A stretch of DNA of 64,000 bases from Tubulanus polymorphus (lineage: Eukaryota > Nemertea > Palaeonemertea > Tubulaniformes > Tubulanidae): positions 23,516,650-23,580,649 of the forward strand of contig NC_134026.1 in the NCBI RefSeq assembly GCF_964204645.1, given 5' to 3'. Under the pieces are notes generated by a model. It was not told the DNA's origin and did not search any database. It saw only the letters and a program-made list of their open reading frames with translations. Position numbers and translations under genes: made by a program. Shown here piece by piece: positions 10,777 to 24,491 of the stretch. Every line of letters begins with the position of its first letter. Position 1 is the first letter of the stretch.

Positions 10777-13700
10777 ATGTCAAGGGGCAGGCTAAGGTCC
10801 AGTGCTGACATTTGTTGCGATTGTAATGCCTCGGGTAAGTGAAGTATTAATAATCAAACTTTCGTTCACTTTCGACTTCGTCGCTGCTGCTCTGGATGGA
10901 TCGGATGAGAATCCACTCCAGTTCTGAGAGGTATTGATAATGTACGTATGCTGCAAGATCTGTCAATTCTTAGTCATTTTTCTGCAATGAATTAGAAAAA
11001 TATGGAAAGACAATGGTGTACTTGTTTTGAAATTTGATTTAGGATCCAAGCCCATCAGCAAGTGCTGCTGCTATGCTGCTGGTGGTGTGTGATGTCTCGT
11101 CATTTCACTCTCTGACTCTGCATCGTTTGTGGTTGTGGTTGAGTTTGTTGCCTAGGGGTTGGACCTAATATCTTTATCACATTGGCTAATGGTGGTTGAA
11201 AGTATTATAGGCCTACATATGAGGTGTAGAAATGATGAAATATGACAAGAATCAAAATGTTTGTTGTTGAGTTGTGACAGTTGTACATACCTATTGTACA
11301 GGCTGTGCATGAATCTATCATCTTGGTTATAAGGATCAAACTTCATGCCTCTTATGAGTTCTATATTACCAGTACCTTTTCATATTGAATGTGAAACAGG
11401 GCCTCATTGTACAGCAACTTGAATTGAGCCCTCTCGCCGACATATAGGCCTAACTTTGGGACGCAAAACTTATCTTTGGAATCAACCATTCATGCAAGAT
11501 TTCTAAGATTGTACCGTTAGAGGACCCATTTCCTGTATGAGTATGAGTCCTATCACAGGATGCAGCAGTGTAACTCATGGAGAAATGTGATTCAATGTTG
11601 TGGGATTTGAACCTGATACGTATCCATTCGTGATCGAATTCCAAACTTCTTGAATAGGCCTATATGGTTACACTAGGATCGTAGAGTGGCGGAGATCTCT
11701 GTGGAGGCAACCTCTGCCAGGGCTGGGTGAACTTGAATATCACCTCTTTATATTGTAGCCTACCTTTGAATGTGAGAGTGACTAAGCTACTAATCAGCTG
11801 TCACTTCATTCCGGCAAACTGCGATTATGGTGATTGTGAAACAAAATCTTCTGGGAGAGGGCCTCTAGACCCTCCTTGAGGTGCATTACACCTTAGGTGC
11901 TGGTGGAAGGACGACTGTGCCATTCTGCACTTCCTACCTCATGATCTTAATTAGGCCTATAAGTTGGCCCCTTTCTCAAATTTTCAATCCGCCCTGATAT
12001 CAGCTATTTAATTAGATCAGGGAGGTACCTCCCTGGTTAGATACAACATTGACAAGCATGTATGGTATTAACGATTAGCTGCCAAAATTAGAAAGTTGGA
12101 ATTTCTTTGATGACATTCGGATGGAAGTAAATAAAAAGTGATAATCTCGGAAATAACAAGGGTTTTCTGCCAAACGGTCAGAAAAACCTAATGAAACCTA
12201 ATGAAGTTGGCTATTTTTAACTTAGGCCTAACATAAAATTACTATTTAATGCTTATGTGTGTGTATTTAATGCTTGTATTTCAAGTCAGAGAGATTACCT
12301 TCCCTTTGATTGTGAAGAGCTTTTTTTGATGGAAAAGATGTGTATTATGTCTTCATGGTGGGAAAACTATGTGTTACTGATCATCATTGTCTGTAGGAAG
12401 CAACTCTCAGAAAAATGTAGCACTGACTTGCGTGCACACACTTAGACTTTACTTCCACTAATATTAGCTAGTACAGTTCAGAATGTTTATGTTTGTCGAT
12501 CTCTAGAATATTCTGAGTCTTAACGAGAGTTCTAATTACTCGTATAACATTATGTGTACCATTAACATGAGGATAGTATTCAAAGAGGGTCTTTAAGGCT
12601 GCTGGTGTTGCGAAGCTACAATTATCTATGCTTGAACGATGGATTAGCTGCAAGCGGCATAATTCAGACTTTACTTCAATAGTTCATTCAGTTTTCCAAG
12701 CAGGAATCAATCAAACTATTATTAAACCTTCTTTACTCACAGGTTTATTTCCATCTAGGCCTAATTAGAGATTCTAGCCCGCATCATGTAGGCCTATTAT
12801 TGGCCATGTATAAAAAAAACTTAAACATTGTTGTAAAGTGAATACTGTTTTTTGTTCTAAATGGGGTCATAATATTATATATGTGAATTATGTCTGTAGT
12901 CCTGAAGGAAATTTGGGGCCCGGATTTGATGAGAATACAAAAGCCATCATTTTTAATTGTTGATGAATGCAGAACCACTGATCTGGAGGGTGATGAATGC
13001 AATAGTGTGATCTGGCAGAGTCACATAGGCCTTAGTCACTGTTTTGTGGGTACTGTTGATATGAAGTTGCCAGTGAACTCTATGCAGTTATTACTGCGTG
13101 CCTTACATCTACCATTTATTTTCCTTACATTTCTTTGAAAATAAATGTGATCATACCTTTAAATACCTCTGGAAACCAGTTCATTATTTCCTCAGAGTAA
13201 GAAGAAGTGAAAGCTATGCTTGTCTGTTTTAAAAAGTGTCTGTTGAGACATTATTATTGGCCATTATGCAGTTCCAATCTCTTTCAGATCCAACATGGGC
13301 ATCAATAAACCGAGGTGTTTTGATTTGTGATGAGTGTTGCAGTGTGCATAGAAGTTTAGGTCGTCACATATCACAAGTAAAATCACTGAAAAAAGGTTCA
13401 TGGCATCCCACTGTATTATCGGTAAGAATGCATTCTAAGGGCCTATTTGCTATTTATGCTTTTTTCAATTTCTTAAATGGCTGTGAGCTTGATTTGATAA
13501 CAGTTTAATCCCAAATACAAACAAACAATGACATGTGAACAATCTATTGTTTCATAGTTGGTCAATCAGCTCGTCAGTATCAGTGCTAACAGTATCTGGG
13601 AACATGCGTTGTTGGAGCCATCACAGAACAAACCTGTACGTCGAAAACCTAATCCTAGAGATCAAACACAGTAAGTACCCAGTAACTAACAAATACTCAA

Positions 13701-16700
13701 TGTAGGCCCCTACCATGCTTTGATAAAGATTTGAAACAGTGATTCAAACAAAGTAAGCTGACGATGTACCATATCAATCCTAAAAAATTTTAATTTCATG
13801 TTTTCAAATCAAGTTTAAGGAAGATGCCTTTTGGTTTGGGGGCCCACATTTTAAGATGGCTGACTGGCAGCCATCTTTGTTTTTTAAAACAGCTCTTTCA
13901 GCAAACAGAGTAGTGATTTTCAAGGTCATTGAATATGTTCAGGGGGTGTTGAAGTCGGCATAGTGTCCTTTCGACCCCTAGTTCTTGTCAGTGAGGCAAC
14001 ACTTGGTGTTTTTCGTGGTTAGTATTAAAAATTGTGGCAGGAATGTTAGATAGTGCCTTCTTTGTAAATGTCTGGATAAGAAAATCTATATCTAATAAGC
14101 TACAATGGTAGGCATAGCAACAATTTCTTGTGTACCAGACGGTGTCATTTTTCAGTGCCTGAAAATCTGAGCAATACATGGTGAAAATGTCAATTTCATT
14201 TAGCAGGAAAAAAAAATTTTATCTGAAGATAGAACTAACTGACTGAGACTTTCATTGAATGCTAGTGGGTATCACTCAGGGGCGGATCCAGGGGCATGTT
14301 GTGACCATGTCGACCAATAAAAAGGGCATATATTCTTAATTTAGGGGGCGGAAAGGTATATCAGCAACATTTTTGAAATTTTACTATCACTTTAGAGCAT
14401 TCTGAGCATCTCTGAGAGGCATTTAGTCAAGAAAAATAGGTTATACATTTAGGAAAAATATCTATTGTGCATCTCGGGTGGTTACCATGGCAAATTTTGA
14501 TACAGAGAAAAAATAAAAAGGCACTTTAAAATTCTGTCGACACATTCTAAATCCGCCCCTGTCACTGCAATAGTTAGGAAACTTTGTATAAAATTTCTCA
14601 ATCAGAGTCTACATGTTTTGTCTTACTTTTCTTTAGTCCAACAAAAGCAGATTTCATACGAGCAAAATATCAGTTCCTGGCCTTTGCGCGAAAACAAAAG
14701 GATGGCGAGTTTTCATCGTTCGATGACCTTAATAAGGTAAGAAATTAACTTGCTTGTGCTCTATGCAACAAGAGCCACGTCCATGAGCTGAACTGAACGA
14801 TAAGACACATGCAATTTGTTCTCAAGATAAACTGACTCTGTCGGTATTCAGTCAGCTGTTGCTAAAGGTGAAGAGTGAGTAATGTTTATCAGAACTCTCT
14901 TTTATATCACAAGATGCAAGAGGCTGTCTTACTAAACAGGCCCTGTCAGAAGAAACCCATGTTGATAATTTTTGCTGAATAGTTTCCTTGTTAATTATTC
15001 ATTTAAAGATTCATAGTTTTTTATATGTTTTTAAGTCATATACTGCTAATCTGAGAGTTATAATGGATGATATATTTTCAGCAACTACATACTTGTGTAC
15101 GGACTGGAAACCTGGAAACATGTTTGAAACTTTTGTCCTTGGGAGCCGACCCAAATTACATGCATCCAGTAAGTGTCTTGTACAGTGTAACCCCTATGAA
15201 CTGTGTCAAATATGTGGTTGAATTCAAGAGGTTTTTCCTGTATCTTTTTCTAATCTAAAGAAGTTTTTCATTGTATTGAAATTATCATTACCTTGATCTA
15301 GGATATTTTTTCAAATAAGATATTAACGATTATGTAAGTTACTAGCACTACAAGAACTTCTCTGTAAAATCTTTATCTAGATGTGATACACATTAGCCAT
15401 CTATTGGTTTATATACGTAAACTAGTTTCCTAATAGTACTTTTGATATTGTGTTAAAAGGAAAAAGGTAATTGTCCGCTACATATGGCAGCACAAGCAGG
15501 ACACATATCAATTGTGGAGTTACTGATTGTCTATGGAGCAGATCCTGGAGTTCCTGATGTGCTAGGACAAACACCAGTCAACTATTCACGGTAACAGTCT
15601 TCACATTTCAAATATTACAGAATAATATGAATTTTTCACCTTTCCACACTCTTCTGACTAAAAGTATAAATGCTTTTGTATTTGGAAGCTATGCACAATG
15701 AAAACCATCGAATGATATTCAGACATGAATTAGCTACAAACAAAGAAAATGGGTTTTTTCAACTGATTGAACTGCTTATTTCTGTATGGCTATTGATGTT
15801 AACATGTTACTACCATCTGTATTACACACTTCAATTTTATTTCATCTATGACAGACCCACAGACCCCAGTTACCGACCTTTACTACAGAAAGTCTGTTAT
15901 CGTTGCTTTGTAGCTATATTACAAGTTGTGGTTTGTCATGAATCATATTTGCCTAATTTTTCTTTTTTAAATAGAGCCGAAGGTCATATAGATTTAACTG
16001 ATCGGTTGATAGAATGTCAATATGAGCTGACTGATCGTTTAGCTTATTACCTTTGTGGGAGAAAACCAGGTAAGAGCTCAATCCTACTGAAAGCATTTCA
16101 TACATCAATTATCTACAATATCATATAAAGTAATTGAGTGCTGGCACCAACCGTCTGAGCGACAAATGTGCATATCTTTTAGATCATAAAAATGGTCAGC
16201 ATTTTATCATCCCGCACATGGCTGACAGTAGTCTAGACTTATCAGAACTAGCCAAAGCTGCCAAGAAAAAATTACAAGCTGTGAGTAGTCAATTTCACTG
16301 GTTTCAACAATGGTTTTTTAAATGTGCTTGAATTACAACACATTATACGCACATGTATGGTGCTGCCACGTTGTATGATAAGATGAAACTAAGTACCTAA
16401 ATCCTTACTTGCAATATTTTTACATATCGTTTGTCATGATTGTATTTCAGTTACCAAATCACTTGTTTGAAGAGTTAGCTATGGATGTTTATGATGAAGT
16501 TGACAGACGAGAAAATGATGCAAGTAAGTTGTCATAGTTGTTTAGTATAATTATCTATTGATATGAGTACTATGATACTTGACACTGACTAATTATTTGT
16601 AATTTTTCAGTTTGGCTTTCAACACAAAATCACAGTACATTAGTAATGGATAGGCAAAGTATTCCATTTTTACCAGTCAACCCAGAACTTTCATCAACAA

Positions 16701-19700
16701 GAAATCAGGTATGATTACCCTCATTATTGTCATAAATTGCAATAGGCTTGATCTGATGTCCACACCTTATCTTATTTTAAAATTTCAATTTTTCCCAATG
16801 AAGAAATATCAAATAAGCATTTCGAACATTGATGCACTTACCGGTATTATAAGTTTTGATAGTAGGGTAAGTTAATAAGCTGAAATTTCTTATTCAGGGA
16901 CGTCAAAAACTGGCTCGTTTCAATGCAAGAGAATTCGCTACGCTAGTCATTGATATATTGAGTGAAGCTCGACGAAGGCAGTTTGGTATTTCGAGCCCGA
17001 TTCAATCGCCACGTTCGGACAGGCATGGTAGGTTATACTGTAATGATTCTATAACACTGTTCATTAATATCATCATGCGTGGCTATCAATCAAGAACTGT
17101 CAAGCTTGTATGGTTATTTCTGTGAATGGTATTAGCATCGACTAATGATGTTTTCTGCTTAATGATCATCAAAAAGGGAGCATAAAAATCATGTGTGCCT
17201 CATGCATGTTTATTTGTAGGAAGTGGAAATGCTCCAAGTTTCTCTGCAACTTTTGAATTTGTTTCAAACTGAAATCTTAAACTGGTTAAGTCATTAGTGC
17301 ATTGTGCATCTTTTTGTTTGAAGATCTTTGTCATGTTTGTGTCATATATATTTCTCTCAGACTCTGTGAACGGTGAACTGCAAGATGAACCCCTGTATGA
17401 CAGCGTTCCAGTTGATACCCGTAAGAATTTTTGTTGTTTGAATGTTTGATTGTCTCTATCATAACCTGATCCTGACTGTGATGTTTTCTGCTAAATCTTA
17501 AATTCTCATTAATCAAACCTGGTGAGATTTTCATGGGGAAAAGGTTAGACGTTAGAAATTTATAGTGTAGCGTAATATATCAAATCTAGGATAGATCGGG
17601 AATCGGTATCTGTTCTTGGTCACTTAATCGTATTTAACGTTAATCATATTCTTTTATCTACAGAGATAAAAAGCATCATTATCTGCATCATTTACGTATT
17701 TTCACCAAGTGAATTATTTCAACATTCTCCATCATGTGTTTTCTCTTGAATTATGTGTGATATAAAATTGTTACCCTTAACTGTTTGGTAGGATCATTAC
17801 CGAATTATCCAAAAATGATATCTAGATGTCTTCTTTCTCCTTTGATTTATTTTCTGCATACTTAGACCCTCAGAATGGGAGGCAGTCGGGTTACCATAAT
17901 GCAGTTGACGATGAGCCATTATATGACAGCGTTCCAGCCAGTAAGAATTCATGTCTTCCCGTTGTGTGCATGTTGTTTTTTGTTATGATTTCTGCATGCA
18001 GGACTTAAGATATTTTGCTTTTTAGGCAATCCCTATTTTCAGTTTGGTGTGGATAGCAGATAAGAATTTCAGTGTAGATTGTGTTTCACTTTGAGCACTT
18101 TGTTGACAACCTTTTCTTCAGTATATACATATAGAATTTGGTTCATTTTCACCGGATTTTCCCATGTACGTTTACATCAGCAGAAATTGTGGCTACTTGT
18201 CATTTCTCGTTATTTCTTATCAATAACGTCTTAAGAACAAAAAAGAGTTACGAGGAATTAGAATCTATTATTGAGTTCATAATTGAAAGTATTTAAAAAT
18301 GATAAGAATTAGAGTAAAATACTCGTGCAAGTATTGTACCATATCCTGAATTTGGGTGTTTCTTTACATGAGGTCAGTGCATGGTTGTGAAATACTATAG
18401 ATTTGTGTAGATGATAATATTTGCATTTTTTGCTCTTGATGAAATTGATTGGCAAAAAAGATCAAGTATATTAGCTCATTGTTGTGTTGTTAAGTGAGAA
18501 ATAATTTCTTAAATGCTGCTTTCATGTATTGCATACTGTTTAGATGCATTTTTAAGATAAGGATATGCAATTACTGATGTGGCCCTTTTGTAAATTGCTT
18601 GTGATTAGATAATATTGTTAAGACAACTTAATTGTCAGAACGAGTGTGAAAAGCTTTTCATGTAATTGCTATGAAATTGTACAATTATACAAAGATGCCC
18701 TATTTATATGTATAAATCATGAAGGGTTTCACGCTGCATGTTAGAACTGTTAGTAATTGGTAAAGTGCCATACCGTAGTTCAACTAACAATAGGGTGTTG
18801 GAGAAAGGCATAGCATGACTGGCTACTAGTACCACTGCTACTACTACTAACCTGGAAGCAAATTTCTAAACACTCACCATTGCCTATATCGCTATTACGA
18901 ACAGTACTGGAGGAAGATGTGTACACGGATGCCATAGATGAACAGAATATTATACACAGTGATTATAGCGAAGTTGAAGTTGGGACAGCTCGGTTAGTTG
19001 CAGCCCCAGAAACAGTTACATCGCTGACCAAGGCAGTATATTCAGAGGAAACTATTGAGGAAGTTGAAGATGATGGTGATGATGATGATGATGAATCACA
19101 TTATGATAGCGTCGCATCTTTGATCGAGGGTTAGTACCGACAGATGACGTCTATATTGGTTCTCTATTATATCGGATCGAGTTTTTATCTGTGCTTGGGT
19201 TAAATTTATTCGAGTTATGAAAAGGGAGAAATTTTTTTCAATAGTTGTAATGATTGTTGTTTAGTTTCTAGTGGCGATGCTTCAAGGGAAAAGGTGAATT
19301 ATGAAGTTTTTGTTGTGCTAGGAAAGTTTATTCACTCCCTATGGTGACATACTGCAGCATTAATATTAACCAGTGGTTACAATTAACCTTTTGACTAAAA
19401 ATGCATCAAGAACATCGGGAACTGCTCCCTGCCATCCTTATTTGTGTGAATCAAGGATTTAAATTTTGTATTTTGCCGCAATCACACAAGAGACAATTTG
19501 GCCCGGATCAGACCCGAGTCAAATTTGGCCCATGTCTAATTAGAGTATGATAAAATTTTTCATCGGGCAAAATTTGGTCTGTTTCTAACTAGCAGGCACT
19601 GACCCATTTGGCACCAGTGAATCACGAATGGTTTGCATGGGCAAAATTTGGCCGCGGTCAAAATCAGTTGTGTGATCGCGACTTGTATTTTCAGCCAATT

Positions 19701-22700
19701 CCTTTTTTGTATAAATCTGTACTAGTACACATAGGTGATACGTTTTACTAATCTAATTCCTTTTGTAATTATATCCTGGGCTTTTTAGGTGCTTTTCTGC
19801 TGTAAACATTTCCATGAAATATCATGTTCAGTTTGTTGTGTTCTAAGTGTTTTTAACATTGTGTTAACGCAGTGATTTTTTTGAGTATTTAGATTTTGAT
19901 GGTGTATCTATGCACTATATCATTTTTATAATTTTTGCATTTTACTTTATTTTTGTTAGACTTGCCTATCTATAACAACATAAACTTCTATGGTGTATTG
20001 CCAACAATGGCTGAGGAAGACTCCCAGAACCCAAACTTTGATGGTAGCTCCCCCTGCAATCAATACCTCGATGGTGAGATATTCTTGCATTGGTTATAGT
20101 GCATGACCGTAGATACCCATGCCCTTTGCCTAAAACTAGACATGTTTATTCACCAAACCAATTCCGTTTATGATATGAAAAAAAACCCTACAAAGGTGAT
20201 AGTTGAATGCTAATTTAACCTGCTTGCCAATTGTGCTTTGGTACCCATAAATGAAACATTTTTATGGATTAAGTTAGTGAAAGCACTACTCAAGTTACAT
20301 TTATTTGTATTTCACATAGTTTTGTTCTGCCATTCTCTGAATTTTATGACTAAAAATACCAATTTTCTGTCATTTAATCTGCTATATGCTAGACTTTGAT
20401 GGCTTAAAATGTACTTTTTTATAAATATTTGTTGCTTTTGTTTAGATAATGAGCTCATTGTTTTGTTAATAATCCCATTTATATATATTTTCATAGAACT
20501 GGATGATGTTCTTGCTATTATGTATTCAAAAGTTATGTAAAACGTTTTCAGGCTCGGAGCTTTATATCCACGTCAATATCATCAGTACATGTATAGCCTA
20601 CTATCATTACTAAGCTATATTTGATTGTGTTCATAATACTTGTACTAATATTCGTGTCTCAATTAGCATTATCACTTACAAACAGGACTTCTGAAAACAT
20701 GAAAAGCAGCTGTATGAAGCTAGTTGTGTTCTATGTAAACTGCAGTTAGATCAACTGTGGTTAGAATTTTGGTTGTTGAAGACTGCTGTTTACTCTGATG
20801 CTAATCAACCGGTTTTGATGTTTAGTTTGACCTCTTCTCGGCCAAGTGTTTGGTTAATGGGTGTTACGTTGTTTACAGGGAGTCCCAATGAATTATGTGT
20901 CAATGATAGCAAAATGAAGAAGTCCTTGAGTAACATCAGTGATGATGAGCCGTTGTACGACTCGGTGGCGTCGGACGAAGATTATGGAATGCTACCAAAT
21001 GTGGATAAAACGCGGGCAGCGAAAAAAGATATGGCGACTAGCAACATAGAGAAACAGCCACAACCACCAGGAGAGGTGAGTGAGAAAAATCTGAAATACT
21101 GATCATTTTCATTTTAGTTCATATACCATGAGACTACAATTGGAGATTACTTGTTCGCTAGTATCTTACTTGTAAATACGTACATATAATTCATCTTATT
21201 TGTTGTATCATTATGAAGTGAAGTTTGTTGCTTTGGTTATTTTATGATAAACATAGATCGGACGTGCATGAAATGTAGTAACACGTGTTTATGATAGAAA
21301 GGTCATCACTGAAACCAATATGCTATTATTTTATGATGGATAGACTTATGTATTCTATGTTTCATATTACTGTTACCGCAAAGAATAAATGTGGGTGTGA
21401 TTGGAGAAGTTATTTTCAACTTAATTAGCTATTATTACAAACTGATGAATGTATGTTGCTTTTGATGTCCGATATCGTGTTATTGATGTTGTTATTTTTG
21501 CTTTAGGAGCTTACTGCTCCTATGAAGGGCAGTACATCCCCAACATCTATGATCTCGTTCACTGAGGTGAGAAAAAAGATGATTACTGTCTGATTGTTTG
21601 CATGTGTTTGGCATGATGCTTCTTGTATCAGATACAGAGCAGAAAAATTAATTAGTTGTAATCATTACTGGAGTGAAGAGATGCATGCTCATTATTCATT
21701 GTCTTTGGGGCTCGATTTCCTGTTAAAAACTCATTTGCTGATATTAGAAGAGTATTTTCTGAATGTCCATAATATGTTGGTACATGCATGAAACCGAATA
21801 TAAATAAATGTTTGTTTTGTCTTTTATTCAATTATCAGAGACGTATTCACATGTTTAGTTCAGTTTACCTCCCAACTGCAAGAAACAGTGTAACCCTAGT
21901 GGGTCTTAAGAGACGGCCAGGGCTTTTTTGTAGGTTGTTGTCACTCATAACCTGACTAAGTTAGCAGAGCTTAGTCCATGTACCGTATGTGTCTTGACAG
22001 CCAATGCCAGGGGTGGTTTGGAACCAGGCTTGGTTCCCAGTCCTCCACTTAATGAACTGAGCTAATTACACACGACCTGGGGCCCTTGAAAAAATATATC
22101 AAATGGGATTTGAACAATTGTGGTTATTTATTATTTGTAGAGTTTAGCCTCATCTGAGCACTCGGATACACCAATTACTCTCGAAGAATACATGGACGTT
22201 AAACGATCACTAGTGACATCAGAAGCCCGAGTAAATCAACTCGTTCAATTAAATACGGAACTGAAACTACAAGTAGCTCAGTTATCACAAACAGTAAGTA
22301 CCTGCACCTAACAACCTCGTGGTTAGCTAGAGATAATCATCTTAGGTGATTTTTTTATGAGAAAAGCTTTGCGTAACTGATAGGAAAGAGTTATTGATCT
22401 GTATGAGCTGTGTGTGTAATTTCGGCGCACTTACTTTTAATTTCTTTTTTTTTTGCACTCGATAGTGTACTGCTAGGAAACACCATGTCTTGCGTGTATG
22501 TCCCTGGCAATTGAGCTGTTGCATGCAGATTTTTTTCTGACAGTTCGATCTATGGTTCGTTTACGCTATATTAGTTTATTGAATGATGAACTTCCTGATT
22601 TAGTGAACGTTAATCACCAATTGAACGAGGATTACATCCTGTGTCTCTTTTTTAGGCTACAATATACCAGTACTACAGTGTGCACTGTTTCAGAACTACA

Positions 22701-23000
22701 TAGAACACTATTCCAATATCTATTTTCACATTTGGTGCTGAAAAAATAGCTGACATATTATTAAACTTAAGTTTGCACAACATCCTTTTGGAAAATCATT
22801 TTTATGCGTGAAGTTTTATTTAGGAATGATTTAGTATAGTTATTTTTTTTTGGTTCACATTCACATTTCATGACACTATTTTCATCATTAATCTGTCCCT
22901 TGATGATGAATTTTCCATAATTGCATCATTACTGTCTTGCTCAATTATTAATCTATTACACTGTTGTTTTTCTTTTGTTATATCTGCTGCTATTCTCAGA

Positions 23001-23034
<34 letters not shown>

Positions 23035-24491
23035 TAATGTTCTGTCATTATGTGTGCCCATCATTCATTTTTGAACGTATGAAAATTCTTTGATTTCAGG
23101 TGCAAAGTTTATTACAAGAGAATGCAGCTTTTCGGCGGCTCCAAAAACAGCAAAATAGTCAACACCATCAGATGACAACGACTACACCTGTTGATCAACG
23201 ACCACCATTGTCACCTCAAACGTATACAACATTACCCAATGGGCATAGTCCTGAATCAAATATTCACAGTGTAAAACCTCCTCCAGCCCGTCCACAGTCA
23301 ATGTTTGAAACTAGAGACCAACAACGACCAGTTCCTAAACATCCGAATGTAAGTCACTTTCCCATCAAAAACAAAGCTACTGTTTGTGAATTTGAGTCGG
23401 TATAAATGTTAATTACAATTTTTGCAGGTGTCATTAGCTGAAGAGAATAGTTCTGAATATTCCACCACCAATCAACCGGATCAGGTAGACAATCGTTCGA
23501 TTGATATAGATTGAATAAATCCTAGCAGAAAAAAATATTTGAGATGACTACCCGTACTTGAAGTGTAAAACCAATGACCTATAATTTGATACTTCTGATT
23601 GCAGGTTATGGACAGAAGTGGCCCGAGATTACGAAAATCTAGTGCACCGGCATTAACACCTATTCCACAGGGTACAGATGCAGATTATGATACTCCACCT
23701 AGTCATCGACATACAAGTGATTCAGTTAGTTCAAGGTAATTGAATAAATATGAATTGGTATTTTGAGATTGTAATCTTACATAAAACAGTAACCTGAAAT
23801 CATTTTTAAGTTATTTGTTGATGAGTGGTATATTTGCTTAATCATAGATCTGATAGTAGTGGTCATTTCACATCTGCATCGGATGGTAGTATGACACCTG
23901 GTACTCCGTCACATCCACATCCGCTAGATTTAGAGGAAGACATGCCAACGCAAGAAGATGTCGTCAAGAAAACTGAACGAATCACCAAAAAAATACAAGA
24001 ACTGTTAATTTCCGCTCAAGAAGGAAATCATAATAGGTATTCATCTGTTCGGATTTGTTTGTTACATTTGATTATCATCATCATTTCTATCAAACTCATT
24101 TAGAGTAAATACCGGTAGTGTTCAGGGAAAATTGTTCTGTCTTTTTTGTAGTTATGGGCCTTGTTCAGATAAAATACATTTAGCCGTATGCGAAATGGCA
24201 GCAATATTTCCTCAGGTAAGCGCATGCTAAGATAATTGACTATGTGCTTTCGGTAGAATTAATCAGTAATAATGAATATTTGGATTATATTCACAGAAAC
24301 CGAAGACTGAAATTGTTCAAAACGGACTAAGAGCGCTAACATATAGTGCAGTGCGTTTACAAGAGGAATGTCGCAGTACTCCGATGGATAGTCGTGGAAA
24401 TATAGACTATCGAATAAAAACTCAACAAGTCATTCAATGTGCCTATGACATTGCCAAAGCCGCAAAACAGCTAGTCATGTTATTCCAATAG
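10777..24491 (+). CDS. GIT: GIT1/2-type ArfGAP, GRK-interacting scaffold, complete
   Basis: Arf6 GTPase-activating protein and PIX/PAK/paxillin scaffold at endosomes and focal adhesions. Exons: 10777-10834, 13288-13421, 13558-13670, 14637-14736, 15082-15168, 15460-15590, 15975-16069, 16183-16280, 16451-16523, 16611-16708, 16898-17027, 17361-17420, 17866-17940, 18905-19129, 19960-20073, 20879-21075, 21507-21566, 22141-22293, 23100-23348, 23428-23484, 23605-23735, 23848-24036, 24152-24215, 24297-24491. They sum to 2886 bp (961 aa) in frame. Domains: ArfGAP zinc finger C13/C16/C33/C36 with R41 as arginine finger; ankyrin repeats about 136-235; two Spa2-homology (SHD) repeats about 262-358 (FEELAMDVYDEVDRREND); acidic YDSV region 373-596; coiled coil about 620-690; C-terminal paxillin-binding helical bundle about 845-961. 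It is longer than vertebrate GIT (about 760 aa), mainly through the YDSV cassettes. Exon 14's acceptor is weak, so exons 14 and 15 are less certain. Confidence 0.95.
13853..13878. repeat. short inverted repeat in GIT intron 2-4 region
   Basis: AAGATGGCTG and CAGCCATCTT face each other across about five bases within GIT intron 3. It is a small hairpin-forming palindrome, perhaps part of an older transposon remnant. Nothing ties it to a function. Confidence 0.5.
14277..14561. mobile_element. 285-bp MITE with CAGGGGCGGAT terminal inverted repeats
   Basis: The left end CAGGGGCGGATCCAG is answered by the right end ...AAATCCGCCCCTG, giving 11-bp perfect terminal inverted repeats. The element is flanked by a direct repeat TCACT (14272-14276 and 14562-14566), a likely 5-bp target-site duplication. 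There is no coding capacity. The CAGGG ends resemble hAT-type non-autonomous elements. It sits inside GIT intron 3 in an otherwise intact gene. Confidence 0.8.
17361..21075 (+). repeat. GIT: GIT YDSV cassette region (exons 12-16)
   Basis: Exons 12, 13, 14 and 16 each encode a YDSV motif, with Tyr at 385, 412, 484 and 557. Exons 12, 13 and 16 share DEPLYDSV, and exons 12 and 13 are near-identical over this stretch at DNA level (TATGACAGCGTTCCA in both). Exons 12-15 are 60, 75, 225 and 114 bp, all multiples of three and all phase 1-1, so any can be skipped or duplicated without frame shift. Vertebrate GIT1 has a single YDSVASDED site. Exon 14 also has an acidic run (DDGDDDDDE) from a GAT repeat. 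Confidence 0.85.
19475..19682. mobile_element. 208-bp MITE with 9-bp target-site duplication
   Basis: The terminal inverted repeats are GCCGCAATCACACAA at the left and the complement of GTCGCGATCACACAA at the right (13 of 15 match). TTGTATTTT directly repeats on both sides (19466-19474 and 19683-19691), a perfect 9-bp target-site duplication. Such a duplication is typical of Mutator-like elements. The interior has repeated (A)AATTTGGCC words in both orientations and no coding capacity. It lies in GIT intron 14. The same terminal sequence recurs at the right edge of the window. Confidence 0.88.
23001..23034. repeat. (CAT)n microsatellite
   Basis: Eleven uninterrupted copies of CAT lie in GIT intron 18, about 65 bp before the exon 19 acceptor. 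It is not coding. Confidence 0.9.

Noticed and set aside
21880..22090. Possible SINE-like or tRNA-like stretch in GIT intron 17
   Set aside because: No A/B box pair or cloverleaf could be drawn, and no terminal simple repeat or target-site duplication was seen.
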